DNA of 64,000 nucleotides, taken from NCBI RefSeq assembly GCF_900635955.1, contig NZ_LR134201.1, forward strand, positions 1,860,001 through 1,924,000, written 5' to 3'. This DNA comes from Cedecea lapagei (lineage in GTDB: Bacteria; Pseudomonadota; Gammaproteobacteria; Enterobacterales; Enterobacteriaceae). This document shows positions 28,796-38,429 of this stretch, piece by piece. Every line of letters starts with the position of its first letter. Within the stretch, counting starts at the first letter, position 1. The translations under genes were made by a program, and so were the position numbers. A model generated the notes under the pieces. That model saw only the letters and a program-made list of their open reading frames with translations, was not told the DNA's origin and did not search any database.

Positions 28796-29464
28796 TTATT
28801 GACGATCCTGGTTCATTTTTGCTTTCAGCGCAGCTATCTGGGCGCTGATTTCATCATCGGCTTTCAGTTCGGCAAACTGGGCGTCCAGTGACTTCTGTTT
28901 GCCAAAGCCGTGGCTTTCCGCCTCGGACTCCATCTGGTCGATGCGGCGTTCGAAGGATTCGAAACGCGCCATCGCTTCATCCAGCTTACCGCTGTCGAGC
29001 TGGCGGCGAACGTCGCGGGAAGAAGATGCGGCCTGGTGGCGAAGCGTCAGCGCCTGCTGGCGGGCACGAGTTTCGCTCAGCTTGTTTTCCAGCTCGCCAA
29101 TCTCTTTTTTCATGCGCGCCAGCGTTTCATCGACGTGAATCGCTTCGTTTTCCAGCGTCACAATCAGGTCGGTGAGCTTCTGCTTTTCAATCAGCGCGGC
29201 GCGAGCCAGATCTTCTTTCTCTTTACGCAGCGCCAGTTCGGCTTTTTCCTGCCATTCGGCCTGCTGCGCGGTAGCTTGTTCAACGCGGCGGCTCAGCTGT
29301 TTCTTCTCGGCCAGCGCGCGGGCTGAAGTGGAACGAACTTCCACCAGCGTGTCTTCCATTTCCTGAATCATCAGACGGACCAGCTTCTGCGGATCTTCCG
29401 CTTTCTCCAGCAGTGAGTTGATGTTCGCGTTCACGATGTCGGCAAAACGAGAAAAAATACCCAT
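28796..29464 (-). CDS. pspA: Phage shock protein A
   Basis: ESCRT-III-like membrane effector that stabilises the inner membrane and, at rest, inhibits PspF. 222 residues from ATG 29464 (MGIFSRFADI), the E. coli length; an additional ATG directly before is not used in relatives. The N-terminal amphipathic helix (1-24) is followed by long coiled coils. First gene of pspABCD, transcribed from the sigma-54 promoter next to divergent pspF. Confidence 0.97.
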   Translation of the reverse strand: MGIFSRFADIVNANINSLLEKAEDPQKLVRLMIQEMEDTLVEVRSTSARALAEKKQLSRRVEQATAQQAEWQEKAELALRKEKEDLARAALIEKQKLTDLIVTLENEAIHVDETLARMKKEIGELENKLSETRARQQALTLRHQAASSSRDVRRQLDSGKLDEAMARFESFERRIDQMESEAESHGFGKQKSLDAQFAELKADDEISAQIAALKAKMNQDRQ

Positions 29465-29522
29465 CATTCAATCCTCTTAAGTCATTATTTCAGGTGCCAG
29501 GCACTCTGCTCGCAGTAGACAT

Positions 29523-29539
29523 TGCAGCATCCATGCCAA
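29523..29539 (-). promoter_or_regulatory. Sigma-54 promoter of pspABCD
   Basis: TTGGCATGGATGCTGCA on the minus strand: GG and GC spaced by exactly ten bases, matching the -24/-12 consensus. It lies about 60-75 bases before pspA. The remaining 100 bases to pspF should hold the PspF activator sites and an IHF site. Confidence 0.85.
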
Positions 29540-29637
29540 CTTTTCATTTCGTTGTTTTATAAGGATTCGTCGAGATTTGACCTGCCAGCAAAAGCCGCTA
29601 TAGTGGTTAAATTGACTAACCATTAGGGAATTTAACC

Positions 29638-30636
29638 ATGCTGGAAAATAAGGACAGCCTTATCGGAGAGGCCAACAGCTTCCTGGAGGTGATGGAGCAG
29701 GTTTCCCGCCTGGCGCCGCTGAACAAGCCGGTGCTGGTGATCGGCGAGCGCGGTACCGGTAAAGAGCTGATAGCCAACCGCCTGCATTTCCTGTCGCAGC
29801 GCTGGCAAGGGCCTTTTATCTCCCTCAACTGCGCGGCGCTTAACGAAAATCTGCTGGACAGCGAACTGTTTGGCCACGAAGCAGGCGCGTTTACCGGGGC
29901 GCAGAAGCGCCATCAGGGACGTTTTGAGCGCGCGGAAGGCGGCACGCTGTTCCTGGATGAGCTGGCAACGGCCCCGATGCTGGTGCAGGAGAAGCTGCTG
30001 CGCGTGGTGGAATACGGCGAACTCGAACGCGTTGGCGGCAGCCAGCCGCTGCAGGTGAATACTCGTCTCGTCTGCGCAACCAATGCCGATTTGCCGGCGC
30101 TCGCCGAGCAGGGCAAATTTAGAGCCGACCTGCTCGACAGGCTGGCGTTTGACGTTGTCATGCTGCCGCCACTGCGCGAGCGGCGCTCGGATATCCTGCT
30201 GCTCGCGGATCACTTTGCGATTCAGATGTGCCGGGAGCTTAATTTGCCGCTCTTTCCCGGCTTTACCGGGAGGGCCTGCGAGACGCTGCTTAACTATGGC
30301 TGGCCGGGCAACATTCGTGAGCTGAAAAACGTGGTCGAACGCTCTGTTTATCGCCACGGATCCAGCGATGAAGCGCTGGACAACATCATTCTGAATCCCT
30401 TTACCCACAGGCCAGCGCCGCTGTATCAGCCCCTGAAAGAAGCAACACCCGGTTTACCCGCCCTGCCGCTCGATCTACGAAGCTGGCAGAACGAGCAGGA
30501 AAAAGGTCTGCTGGAGCAAAGCCTGAAACAGGCGGCCTATAACCAGCGGCGGGCTGCAGAACTGTTAGGCGTGAGTTATCATCAGCTGCGGGCGATGCTG
30601 AAAAAGCATCAGTTGAACGGCCCAACGCCGGAGTGA
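29638..30636 (+). CDS. pspF: Psp operon activator PspF
   Basis: Sigma-54 enhancer-binding AAA+ protein without a receiver domain, held inactive by PspA. 332 residues. Walker A GERGTGKE, GAFTGA loop, Walker B TLFLDELATA, arginine fingers in FRADLLDRLAF, and the Fis-type HTH NQRRAAELLGVSYHQLRAML at the end. Starts at ATG 29638 and is divergent from pspA. The sapA gene follows at 115 bases; the puu genes that separate them in E. coli are not here. Confidence 0.96.
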   Translation: MLENKDSLIGEANSFLEVMEQVSRLAPLNKPVLVIGERGTGKELIANRLHFLSQRWQGPFISLNCAALNENLLDSELFGHEAGAFTGAQKRHQGRFERAEGGTLFLDELATAPMLVQEKLLRVVEYGELERVGGSQPLQVNTRLVCATNADLPALAEQGKFRADLLDRLAFDVVMLPPLRERRSDILLLADHFAIQMCRELNLPLFPGFTGRACETLLNYGWPGNIRELKNVVERSVYRHGSSDEALDNIILNPFTHRPAPLYQPLKEATPGLPALPLDLRSWQNEQEKGLLEQSLKQAAYNQRRAAELLGVSYHQLRAMLKKHQLNGPTPE

Positions 30637-30750
30637 ACGGCGTTTTTTTCACCGTCCTGCGCAGAAAATTGCCGATCGTCACCAGTAATTTTGGGGAGAA
30701 GGCAAGAGTGCGATACACTTTGCCCATCACCTGAGATAACTCAAAAACTT

Positions 30751-32387
30751 ATGCGCGGAATGCTCTCCTCCCTGTTACTGGGTTTATGCTGCCTGAGCGG
30801 CGCGGCGCGTGCCGCAACGCCTGATGAAAAACCGGCAGACATTCGCCGTAGCGGGTTCGTCTATTGCGTCAACGGGCAGGTCAATACCTTTAACCCGCAG
30901 ATGACCAGCGGCGGTCTGACCGTCGACACTCTGGCGGCGCAGCTTTACGATCGCCTGCTGGACGTCGATCCTTATACCTACCGACTGGTGCCGAGCTTGC
31001 AGAGAGCTGGGAGGTGCTGGATAACGGCGCGACCTACCGCTTCCACCTGCGCCGCAATGTTCAGTTCCAGACTACCGCCTGGTTTAAACCCAGCCGCTCG
31101 CTGAACGCCGATGACGTGGTCTTTACCTTTGAACGAATTTTTGACCGCAACCACCCGTGGCATAACGTCAACGGCGGCAGCTATCCCTACTTCGACAGTC
31201 TTCAGTTCCCGGAAACCGTAAAAAGCGTCCGCAAGCTGGATGAGAATACCGTGGAGTTCCGCCTCAACAAGCCGGACGCCTCATTCCTCTGGCATCTGGC
31301 TACCCACTACGCCTCGGTGATGTCCGCCGAATACGCCGCGCAGCTGACCAAAGCCGACCATCAGGAACAGATGGACCGGCAGCCTGTCGGCACTGGCCCG
31401 TTCCTGCTTAGCGAATACCGCGCCGGGCAGTACATTCGGCTGGCGCGTAACCAGCACTTCTGGCGTGGCGTACCGCTGATGCCGCAGGTGGTGGTTGATC
31501 TCGGCTCCGGCGGCACGGGACGTCTGTCTAAGCTGCTCACCGGGGAGTGCGACGTGCTGGCCTGGCCTGCGGCAAGCCAGCTGACTATCCTGCGTGACGA
31601 TCCGCGTTTACGCCTGACGCTGCGCCCTGGCATGAACATCGCTTATCTGGCGTTTAATACTAACAAACCGCCGCTGAATAACCCGGCCGTTCGTCATGCG
31701 CTCGCGCTCGCTATTAATAACCAGCGCCTGATGCAGTCTATTTATTACGGTACCGCAGAGACCGCCGCGTCGATTCTGCCTCGTGCGTCATGGGCTTATG
31801 ATAACGACGCCAAAATTACCGAATACAGTCCGGCCAAAGCCCGCGAGCAGTTGGAAGCGCTGGGAGTGAAAAACCTGGAGCTGCGCCTGTGGGTGCCAAC
31901 CACCTCTCAGGCCTGGAACCCAAGCCCGCTGAAAACCGCCGAACTTATCCAGGCCGACATGGCGCAGATCGGCGTGAAGGTGATCATTGTGCCGATGGAA
32001 GGCCGTTTCCAGGAAGCACGTCTGATGGACATGAACCACGATCTGACGCTCGCCGGCTGGGCCACGGACAGTAACGATCCGGACAGCTTCTTCCGCCCAA
32101 TGCTGAGCTGCGCGGCGATCAGCTCGCAAACCAACTATGCACGCTGGTGCAATCCTCAGTTCGACAGCGTGCTGCAAAAAGCGCTTGCTTCCCAGCAGCT
32201 CTCCGCCCGCATTGAGGCCTATAACGAAGCGCAGGATATCCTCTCCGCCGAGCTTCCGGTGCTGCCGCTGGCCTCTTCATTAAGGCTGCAGGCCTACCGC
32301 TATGATATGAAAGGTCTGGTGCTTAGTCCGTTCGGCAACGCCTCGTTTGCGGGCGTCTCCAGAGAAAATGAAGAGGCGAAAAAATAA
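30751..32387 (+). pseudogene. sapA: sapA, peptide transporter binding protein, single-base frameshift
   Basis: Periplasmic SBP_bac_5 protein linked to antimicrobial-peptide resistance and heme or peptide uptake. Signal peptide from ATG 30751 (MRGMLSSLLLG ... GAARA). The first frame runs to DPYTYRLVP and the second from LAESWEVLDNGATYR to the end. One G is missing near 30993 (CCGGAG reduced to CCGAG). Restored length is about 545 residues and everything else is intact; first gene of sapABCDF. Confidence 0.92.
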
Positions 32388-33352
32388 TGATCATCTTTAC
32401 CTTGCGCCGCCTCTTGCTGCTGCTGATCACCCTGCTGTTCCTGGCGATGGTTGGCTTTAGCCTCAACTATTTTACCCCGCACGCCCCGCTGCAGGGCGCC
32501 TCAATCTGGAACGCCTGGGTGTTCTGGTTTGAAAGCCTGCTGCACTGGGACTTTGGCGTGTCCAGCATTAACGGTCAGTCGATCAACGAGCAGCTACGCG
32601 ACGTGTTCCCGGCAACCATGGAGCTGTGCATTCTGGCCTTTGGCCTGGCGCTGCTGATTGGTATTCCGGTCGGCATGCTGGCGGGCATCATGCGCAATAA
32701 GTGGCAGGATAAGCTGATCAGCGCCCTGGCGCTGGTGGGTTTTTCGATTCCGGTATTCTGGCTGGCTCTACTGCTGACGCTGTTCTTCTCGCTGACCCTG
32801 GGCTGGTTCCCCGTTTCCGGGCGCTTTGATTTGCTTTACGAAGTGAAGTCCGTCACCGGGTTTGCGCTGGTGGATGCGTGGCTTTCAGATTCCCCGTACC
32901 GCAGCGAAATGATCGTCAGCGCTCTGCGCCATATGGTCCTCCCTGTGGCCGCGCTCTCCGTCGCGCCGACCACCGAAGTGATTCGCCTGATGCGCATCAG
33001 CACCATCGAAGTGTTCGACCAAAACTATGTGAAGGCGGCGGCCACGCGCGGGCTTTCCCGCTTCACCATTTTACATCGCCACGTGCTGCATAACGCGCTG
33101 CCGCCGGTGATCCCTCGGCTGGGCCTGCAGTTTTCAACCATGCTGACGCTGGCGATGATCACCGAAGTGGTCTTCAGCTGGCCGGGCCTTGGCCGCTGGC
33201 TGATCAACGCTATTCGTCAGCAGGACTACATGGCCATTTCTGCCGGTGTAATGGTGATTGGCTCGTTGGTGATAATTGTTAATGTGCTTTCCGATATTTT
33301 GGGCGCCATGGCCAACCCACTGAAGCATAAGGAATGGTATGCCTTACGATAG
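32387..33352 (+). CDS. sapB: Sap ABC transporter permease SapB
   Basis: 321-residue inner-membrane permease with six predicted helices, DppB/OppB type. The permease loop EAA motif is near KAAATRGLSRFTILHRHVL. In E. coli SapBCDF also exports putrescine and SapD supports Trk potassium uptake. ATG overlaps the sapA stop (TAATGA). Confidence 0.96.
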   Translation: MIIFTLRRLLLLLITLLFLAMVGFSLNYFTPHAPLQGASIWNAWVFWFESLLHWDFGVSSINGQSINEQLRDVFPATMELCILAFGLALLIGIPVGMLAGIMRNKWQDKLISALALVGFSIPVFWLALLLTLFFSLTLGWFPVSGRFDLLYEVKSVTGFALVDAWLSDSPYRSEMIVSALRHMVLPVAALSVAPTTEVIRLMRISTIEVFDQNYVKAAATRGLSRFTILHRHVLHNALPPVIPRLGLQFSTMLTLAMITEVVFSWPGLGRWLINAIRQQDYMAISAGVMVIGSLVIIVNVLSDILGAMANPLKHKEWYALR

Positions 33353-34228
33353 CGTCTACCGCGAAAAGCGACCGCCAAGCACGCTACGGCTGACGTGGCG
33401 AAAATTTTATGGCGACACCACCGCGATGATAGGCCTCTACGGCTGCGGCGGTCTGGCGCTGTTGTGCCTGTTTGGTAGCCTTTTTGCCCCTTACCAGATT
33501 GACCAGCAGTTCCTCGGCTATCAGCTCCTGCCGCCGTCCTGGTCCCGCTACGGCGAGGTTTCGTTCTTCCTCGGTACCGACGATTTGGGGCGTGATGTCC
33601 TGAGCCGTCTGCTCAGCGGCGCCGCACCTACCGTAGGCGGGGCGTTTGTGGTCACGCTTGGAGCCACAATCTGCGGCATCGTGCTCGGCGTAATCGCGGG
33701 ATCGACCCACGGCCTGCGCTCGGCGGTGCTGAACCATATTCTTGATACTTTGCTTTCTATCCCCTCGCTGCTGCTGGCGATTATTGTTGTGGCTTTTGCC
33801 GGCCCGCACCTGAGCCACGCAATGTTCGCCGTCTGGCTGGCGCTGCTGCCGCGCATGGTGCGCTCGGTTTACAGCGCCGTGCACGACGAGCTGGAGAAAG
33901 AGTACGTGGTTGCTGCTCGCCTTGACGGCGCCTCTACGCTCAACATCCTTTGGTTTGCCGTCATGCCGAACATCACCGCCACGCTGGTCACCGAAACCAC
34001 GCGTGCGCTGTCTATGGCTATTCTGGATATTGCCGCGCTGGGCTTCCTCGATCTCGGCGCGCAGCTTCCCTCTCCGGAATGGGGCGCGATGCTGGGCGAC
34101 GCGCTTGAGCTGATTTACGTTGCCCGTGGACGGTTATGCTGCCCGGTGCCGCCATCATGATTAGCGTCCTGCTGGTTAACCTGCTTGGCGACGGCCTGCG
34201 CCGCGCAATTAATGCCGGGGTGCAATAA
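33339..34228 (+). pseudogene. sapC: sapC, Sap ABC permease, frameshifted near its 3' end
   Basis: DppC/OppC-type permease with six helices and the EAA loop VAARLDGASTLNILWF. One base (C or G) is missing in the GTTGCCCGTGG stretch at about 34123-34125; the C-terminus continues in another frame as VMLPGAAIMISVLLVNLLGD to the stop at 34226-34228, which overlaps sapD. Restored length is 296 residues, as in E. coli. ATG 33339 lies inside sapB by 14 bases. Confidence 0.92.
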
Positions 34229-35220
34229 TGCCGTTACTTGATATCCGTAATCTGACCATCGAATTTATGACCTCCGAAGGCTGGGTGAAAGCCGTCGACC
34301 GCGTAAGCATGACGCTTGGCGAAGGGGAAATTCGCGGGCTGGTCGGTGAGTCCGGCTCGGGAAAAAGCCTCATCGCTAAGGCTATCTGCGGCGTCACCAA
34401 AGATAACTGGCGCGTGACCGCCGACCGCATGCGCTTCGATGATATCGACCTGCTCCGGCTCTCTCCACGGGAACGCCGCCGCCTCGTTGGCCATAACGTG
34501 TCGATGATATTCCAGGAGCCGCAGTCCTGCCTGGATCCCTCAGAGAGAATTGGCCGCCAGCTCACCCAGAACATCCCAGGCTGGACCTACAAAGGCCGCT
34601 GGTGGCAGCGCTTTGGCTGGCGCAAACGCCGCGCCATTGAGCTGCTGCACCGCGTGGGGATTAAAGATCATAAAGACGCCATGAGCAGCTATCCCTACGA
34701 GCTGACGGAAGGCGAATGTCAGAAGGTGATGATCGCCATTGCGCTGGCAAACCAGCCTCGCCTGCTGATTGCGGACGAGCCGACCAACGCCATGGAGCCA
34801 ACAACGCAGTCGCAAATCTTCCGCCTGTTGACCCGGCTGAACCAGAATAACAACACCACCATCCTGCTGATTAGCCACGACCTGCAGATGCTCAGCCAGT
34901 GGGCGGATAAAATTAACGTCATGTACTGCGGGCAAACCGTGGAGAGCGCGACCAGCGAAGAGCTGGTGACCGTTCCCCATCACCCCTATACCCAGGCGCT
35001 AATCCGGGCGATCCCCGATTTTGGTAGCCCGATGCCGCACAAAAGCCGGTTAAATACCATGCCGGGGGCCATTCCTTTGCTGGAGCAATTGCCGATGGGC
35101 TGCCGTCTCGGTCCTCGCTGCCCCTACGCGCAGCGAAAATGCATTGAAGCGCCAAGGCTTGAAGGGGCGAAAAATCATCTTTATGCCTGTCACTTCCCGC
35201 TGAATATGGAGAGTCAGTAA
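34228..35220 (+). CDS. sapD: Sap transporter ATP-binding protein SapD
   Basis: 330-residue ABC ATPase. Walker A GESGSGKSL, signature region LTEGECQKVMI (diverged from LSGGQ as is usual for SapD), Walker B LLIADEPTN, and H-loop LLISHDLQML. C-terminal cysteine cluster CRLGPRCPYAQRKC typical of the Dpp/Opp type with an iron-sulfur or zinc site. ATG follows the sapC stop as TAATG. Confidence 0.96.
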   Translation: MPLLDIRNLTIEFMTSEGWVKAVDRVSMTLGEGEIRGLVGESGSGKSLIAKAICGVTKDNWRVTADRMRFDDIDLLRLSPRERRRLVGHNVSMIFQEPQSCLDPSERIGRQLTQNIPGWTYKGRWWQRFGWRKRRAIELLHRVGIKDHKDAMSSYPYELTEGECQKVMIAIALANQPRLLIADEPTNAMEPTTQSQIFRLLTRLNQNNNTTILLISHDLQMLSQWADKINVMYCGQTVESATSEELVTVPHHPYTQALIRAIPDFGSPMPHKSRLNTMPGAIPLLEQLPMGCRLGPRCPYAQRKCIEAPRLEGAKNHLYACHFPLNMESQ

Positions 35221-36026
35221 TGGTCGAAACGCTGCTGGAAGTTCGCAATTTAAGTAAGACGTTTCGCTACCGTACCGGGCTGTTCCGCCGCCAGCACGTT
35301 GAGGCGGTTAAACCGCTCAACTTTACGCTGCGCGAGAAGCAGACGCTCGCCATTATCGGGGAAAACGGGTCGGGCAAATCTACGCTGGCAAAGATGCTGG
35401 CGGGGATGATTGAGCCCACCACCGGTGAGCTGGTGATTGACGACCACCCGCTTCATTTCGGCGATTACTCCTGGCGCAGCCAGCGGATCCGCATGATATT
35501 TCAGGATCCGAGCACCTCGCTTAACCCGCGCCAGCGTATCTCGCAGATTCTGGACTTTCCGCTGCGCCTGAATACAGAACTGGAGCCAGAGCTTCGGCAG
35601 AAACGTATTCTGGAAACGTTGCGCATGGTTGGCCTGCTGCCGGACCACGCCAGCTATTACCCGCATATGCTGGCTCCAGGGCAAAAACAGCGCCTTGGCC
35701 TGGCCCGCGCGCTGATTCTGCGGCCAAAGGTGATTATTGCCGATGAGGCGCTGGCCTCGCTGGATATGTCCATGCGTTCGCAGCTGATAAACCTGATGCT
35801 TGAGCTGCAGGAAAAACATGGGATTTCTTATATTTACGTGACTCAGCACATTGGCATGATGAAGCACATCAGCGACCAGGTGATGGTGATGCACGAAGGC
35901 GAAGTGGTGGAGCGCGGCAGTACGGCTGACGTGCTGGCCTCCCCGCTTCATGAATTGACTAAGCGGCTGATCAACAGCCACTTCGGCGAAGCTTTAACCG
36001 CTGATGCCTGGCGCAAGGATCGCTAA
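35220..36026 (+). CDS. sapF: Sap transporter ATP-binding protein SapF
   Basis: 268-residue ABC ATPase pairing with SapD. Walker A GENGSGKST, signature LAPGQKQRLGL, Walker B VIIADEALASLD. Stop of sapD and ATG of sapF overlap by one base. Last gene of the sap operon; fabI follows after 138 bases with its own promoter region. Confidence 0.96.
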   Translation: MVETLLEVRNLSKTFRYRTGLFRRQHVEAVKPLNFTLREKQTLAIIGENGSGKSTLAKMLAGMIEPTTGELVIDDHPLHFGDYSWRSQRIRMIFQDPSTSLNPRQRISQILDFPLRLNTELEPELRQKRILETLRMVGLLPDHASYYPHMLAPGQKQRLGLARALILRPKVIIADEALASLDMSMRSQLINLMLELQEKHGISYIYVTQHIGMMKHISDQVMVMHEGEVVERGSTADVLASPLHELTKRLINSHFGEALTADAWRKDR

Positions 36027-36164
36027 TTCATACTTTTCCTCACGGAAAAGTGGTCGGATTAACGCTTGCGCGGGAGTCATGTTAGAATCGCCCGGTCTTA
36101 ACGTCGGCCTGCCTGTTTTTTCACCTGCTGGCCGCAACAACAATGACTATTAAGGATTAAAGCT

Positions 36165-36956
36165 ATGGGTTTTCTTACCGGTAAACGCATTCTGATCACT
36201 GGCGTCGCCAGTAAACTCTCCATTGCCTACGGTATCGCACAGGCGATGCACCGCGAAGGTGCCGAGCTGGCTTTCACCTACCAGAACGAGAAGCTGAAAG
36301 GCCGTGTGGAAGGTTTTGCTGCCGAGCTGGGCTCAAGCATCGTGCTGCCTTGCGATGTGGCTGAAGATGAGAGCATCGAAGCGCTGTTTACCGAACTGGC
36401 GAAAAGCTGGCCGAAATTTGACGGTTTCGTTCACTCCATCGGCTTCGCCCCTGGCGACCAGCTGGATGGCGACTATGTGAACGCCGTGACCCGTGAAGGC
36501 TTTAAAATTGCCCACGACATCAGTGCCTACAGCTTCGTGGCAATGGCAAAAGTGTGCCGCGAAATGCTGAACCCAGGCTCCGCCCTGCTGACCCTCTCCT
36601 ACCTGGGCGCAGAGCGTGCTATCCCTAACTACAACGTTATGGGCCTGGCAAAAGCGTCTCTGGAAGCCAACGTTCGCTACATGGCTAACGCGATGGGGCC
36701 TGAAGGCGTGCGCGTAAACGCTATCTCCGCAGGTCCAATCCGTACCCTGGCTGCCTCCGGCATCAAAGACTTCCGTAAAATGCTGGCCCACTGCGAAGCG
36801 GTAACCCCAATTCGTCGTACCGTGACCATTGAAGATGTGGGTAACTCCGCAGCCTTCCTGTGTTCCGACCTCTCCGCCGGGATCTCCGGTGAAGTGGTTC
36901 ACGTTGACGGCGGCTTCAGCATCGCTGCAATGAACGAGCTGGAACTGAAAGACTAA
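36165..36956 (+). CDS. fabI: Enoyl-ACP reductase FabI
   Basis: NADH-dependent enoyl-[acyl-carrier-protein] reductase, last step of fatty-acid elongation and target of triclosan. 263 residues. Rossmann motif ITGVASKLSIA, substrate/catalytic Tyr-Lys pair in YLGAERAIPNYNVMGLAKAS, and C-terminus NELELKD, one residue longer than E. coli. GGATTAAAGCT precedes ATG 36165. A weak -10 (TAGAAT at 36083) is visible upstream. The stretch 36957-37168 contains a short hairpin but no gene. Confidence 0.98.
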   Translation: MGFLTGKRILITGVASKLSIAYGIAQAMHREGAELAFTYQNEKLKGRVEGFAAELGSSIVLPCDVAEDESIEALFTELAKSWPKFDGFVHSIGFAPGDQLDGDYVNAVTREGFKIAHDISAYSFVAMAKVCREMLNPGSALLTLSYLGAERAIPNYNVMGLAKASLEANVRYMANAMGPEGVRVNAISAGPIRTLAASGIKDFRKMLAHCEAVTPIRRTVTIEDVGNSAAFLCSDLSAGISGEVVHVDGGFSIAAMNELELKD

Positions 36957-37168
36957 TTTCAGTTTCAGGGTGAAGCGGGCTACGGCCCGTTTCGCTCTTC
37001 CCCTCTCTATTCCCCGCCCGACTTCAGATTAGTTATATCTTTCCGATATTTATTATCACCGATCATTCTTTTGTCACCTCCCGTGCTTGCGCCAGGATAA
37101 AACAGCGAACCAGGCCCGGCATCGACGTTGTATCCGGGTCTGCAAACTTTTTTGACCAAGGAACGACC

Positions 37169-38344
37169 ATGGAACAACGCCGCTTTTCTGGTAAAAGCCA
37201 CTGGTATCATGAAACCCAGTCCAGTCTGTGCCCGGCGGATGTGCTGCCTTTAGTTCCCGAAGCGGCGCAGGTTGAAGACCGCTTTCTGCTTGATTTAGCG
37301 CCCCCTGAAGCGCAGCTGATTGTCGAAGCCCCCTGGCTTGATGCAGCCCGAGCCGCCTCTGAAGTGCTGCTCCCGGACAATATCCACGTGACGCGTTTGC
37401 ATACCCTCAGCAGCTATGACCGCCTGAGCACGGCACTCACCGTCGCGCAGGTTTATGGCGTGCAGCGTCTTTGTAACCACTACGCCGCCCGTCTGGCGCC
37501 GCAGCCAGGCCCCGACTCCTCCCGCGAAAGCAACCGCCGCCTGACCCAAATCACCCAGTTTGCCCGCCAGCTTGCCAGCCACCCGACGCTTATTGACGAC
37601 GCAGCGCTCGTAGAGCTGGACGAATGCGGCCTCTCGGTGGACGACATTGTTGCTTTCACCCAGATAATCGGCTTTGTTGGCTTCCAGGCGCGCGCAATCG
37701 CCGTCTGGCAAGCCCTTCAGGGCCTTCCCGTACGCTGGCTGCCGGGTATCAGCGGGCAGCAGGACGCCGATCCAGAGCTGTTTATGCCGCATCCCGTCAG
37801 CTGGCAGCCGGGGCTGCCGCCGGTTGAGATGAGATATGCCCGTCCGGAGCAGCTGGAGGTGCTGAGCATAAGCCAGCCGCTGCGCACACTGCGAGATATT
37901 GCCTGGCTGCTGGCCCATAACGACCGTGTTCTCTCTTATCTTAGCCAGCTGGCCCGTCTGTTCTGGCAAACCCCCTCGCCGCTTTCAGGCGACGCGCAGC
38001 TGGTGACGATGCTGACGGCACGTATTAACGGCAGCGCAGCCTGCTTCAGCGATGCGGTGACGTCCTGGCAAGGAGATGCTGGCCTGCCGGATGCGATGCG
38101 TAACGGCGAGCGTGCGCTGAATGCCTGGAGCCATAACCATCCTCGCGAAAAGGCGATCATTCAGGCCGTTCAGCTGTTGACCCGTGCGCCGGACCGGTTC
38201 AGCGCCGCCCAGCTTCAACCTTTGTATGAGCAGGGTTTTAGCGAACAAGAAGTGCTGAGACTGTTGGTCGGCTCCGGGCTGGCAGGCTGGATAAATCGCC
38301 TGAAAATCGGCCTCGGCAATACCGCTCAAGCGCTGGCTCCATAA
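37169..38344 (+). CDS. yciW: Uncharacterised CMD-domain protein YciW
   Basis: 391 residues; carboxymuconolactone-decarboxylase/AhpD-like fold in two tandem copies (region 90-200 and 265-380). No clear CxxC pair, so a peroxidase role is doubtful. In E. coli it is CysB-controlled and linked to cysteine metabolism. Same position as there, between fabI and rnb. AAGGAACG before ATG 37169. Confidence 0.9.
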   Translation: MEQRRFSGKSHWYHETQSSLCPADVLPLVPEAAQVEDRFLLDLAPPEAQLIVEAPWLDAARAASEVLLPDNIHVTRLHTLSSYDRLSTALTVAQVYGVQRLCNHYAARLAPQPGPDSSRESNRRLTQITQFARQLASHPTLIDDAALVELDECGLSVDDIVAFTQIIGFVGFQARAIAVWQALQGLPVRWLPGISGQQDADPELFMPHPVSWQPGLPPVEMRYARPEQLEVLSISQPLRTLRDIAWLLAHNDRVLSYLSQLARLFWQTPSPLSGDAQLVTMLTARINGSAACFSDAVTSWQGDAGLPDAMRNGERALNAWSHNHPREKAIIQAVQLLTRAPDRFSAAQLQPLYEQGFSEQEVLRLLVGSGLAGWINRLKIGLGNTAQALAP

Positions 38345-38429
38345 GCCTTCGGGGCAATCAGCGCTTGCCGCAGAGTAAGGTTTCGCGTAAAACTGTCAGC
38401 CGCTCTTTAGGCCACGAAAACGAAACGAT

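Noticed and set aside
36333..36902. 189-codon ORF opposite fabI
   Set aside because: Antisense shadow of a highly biased gene; rich in His and Gln as expected from reversed codons.
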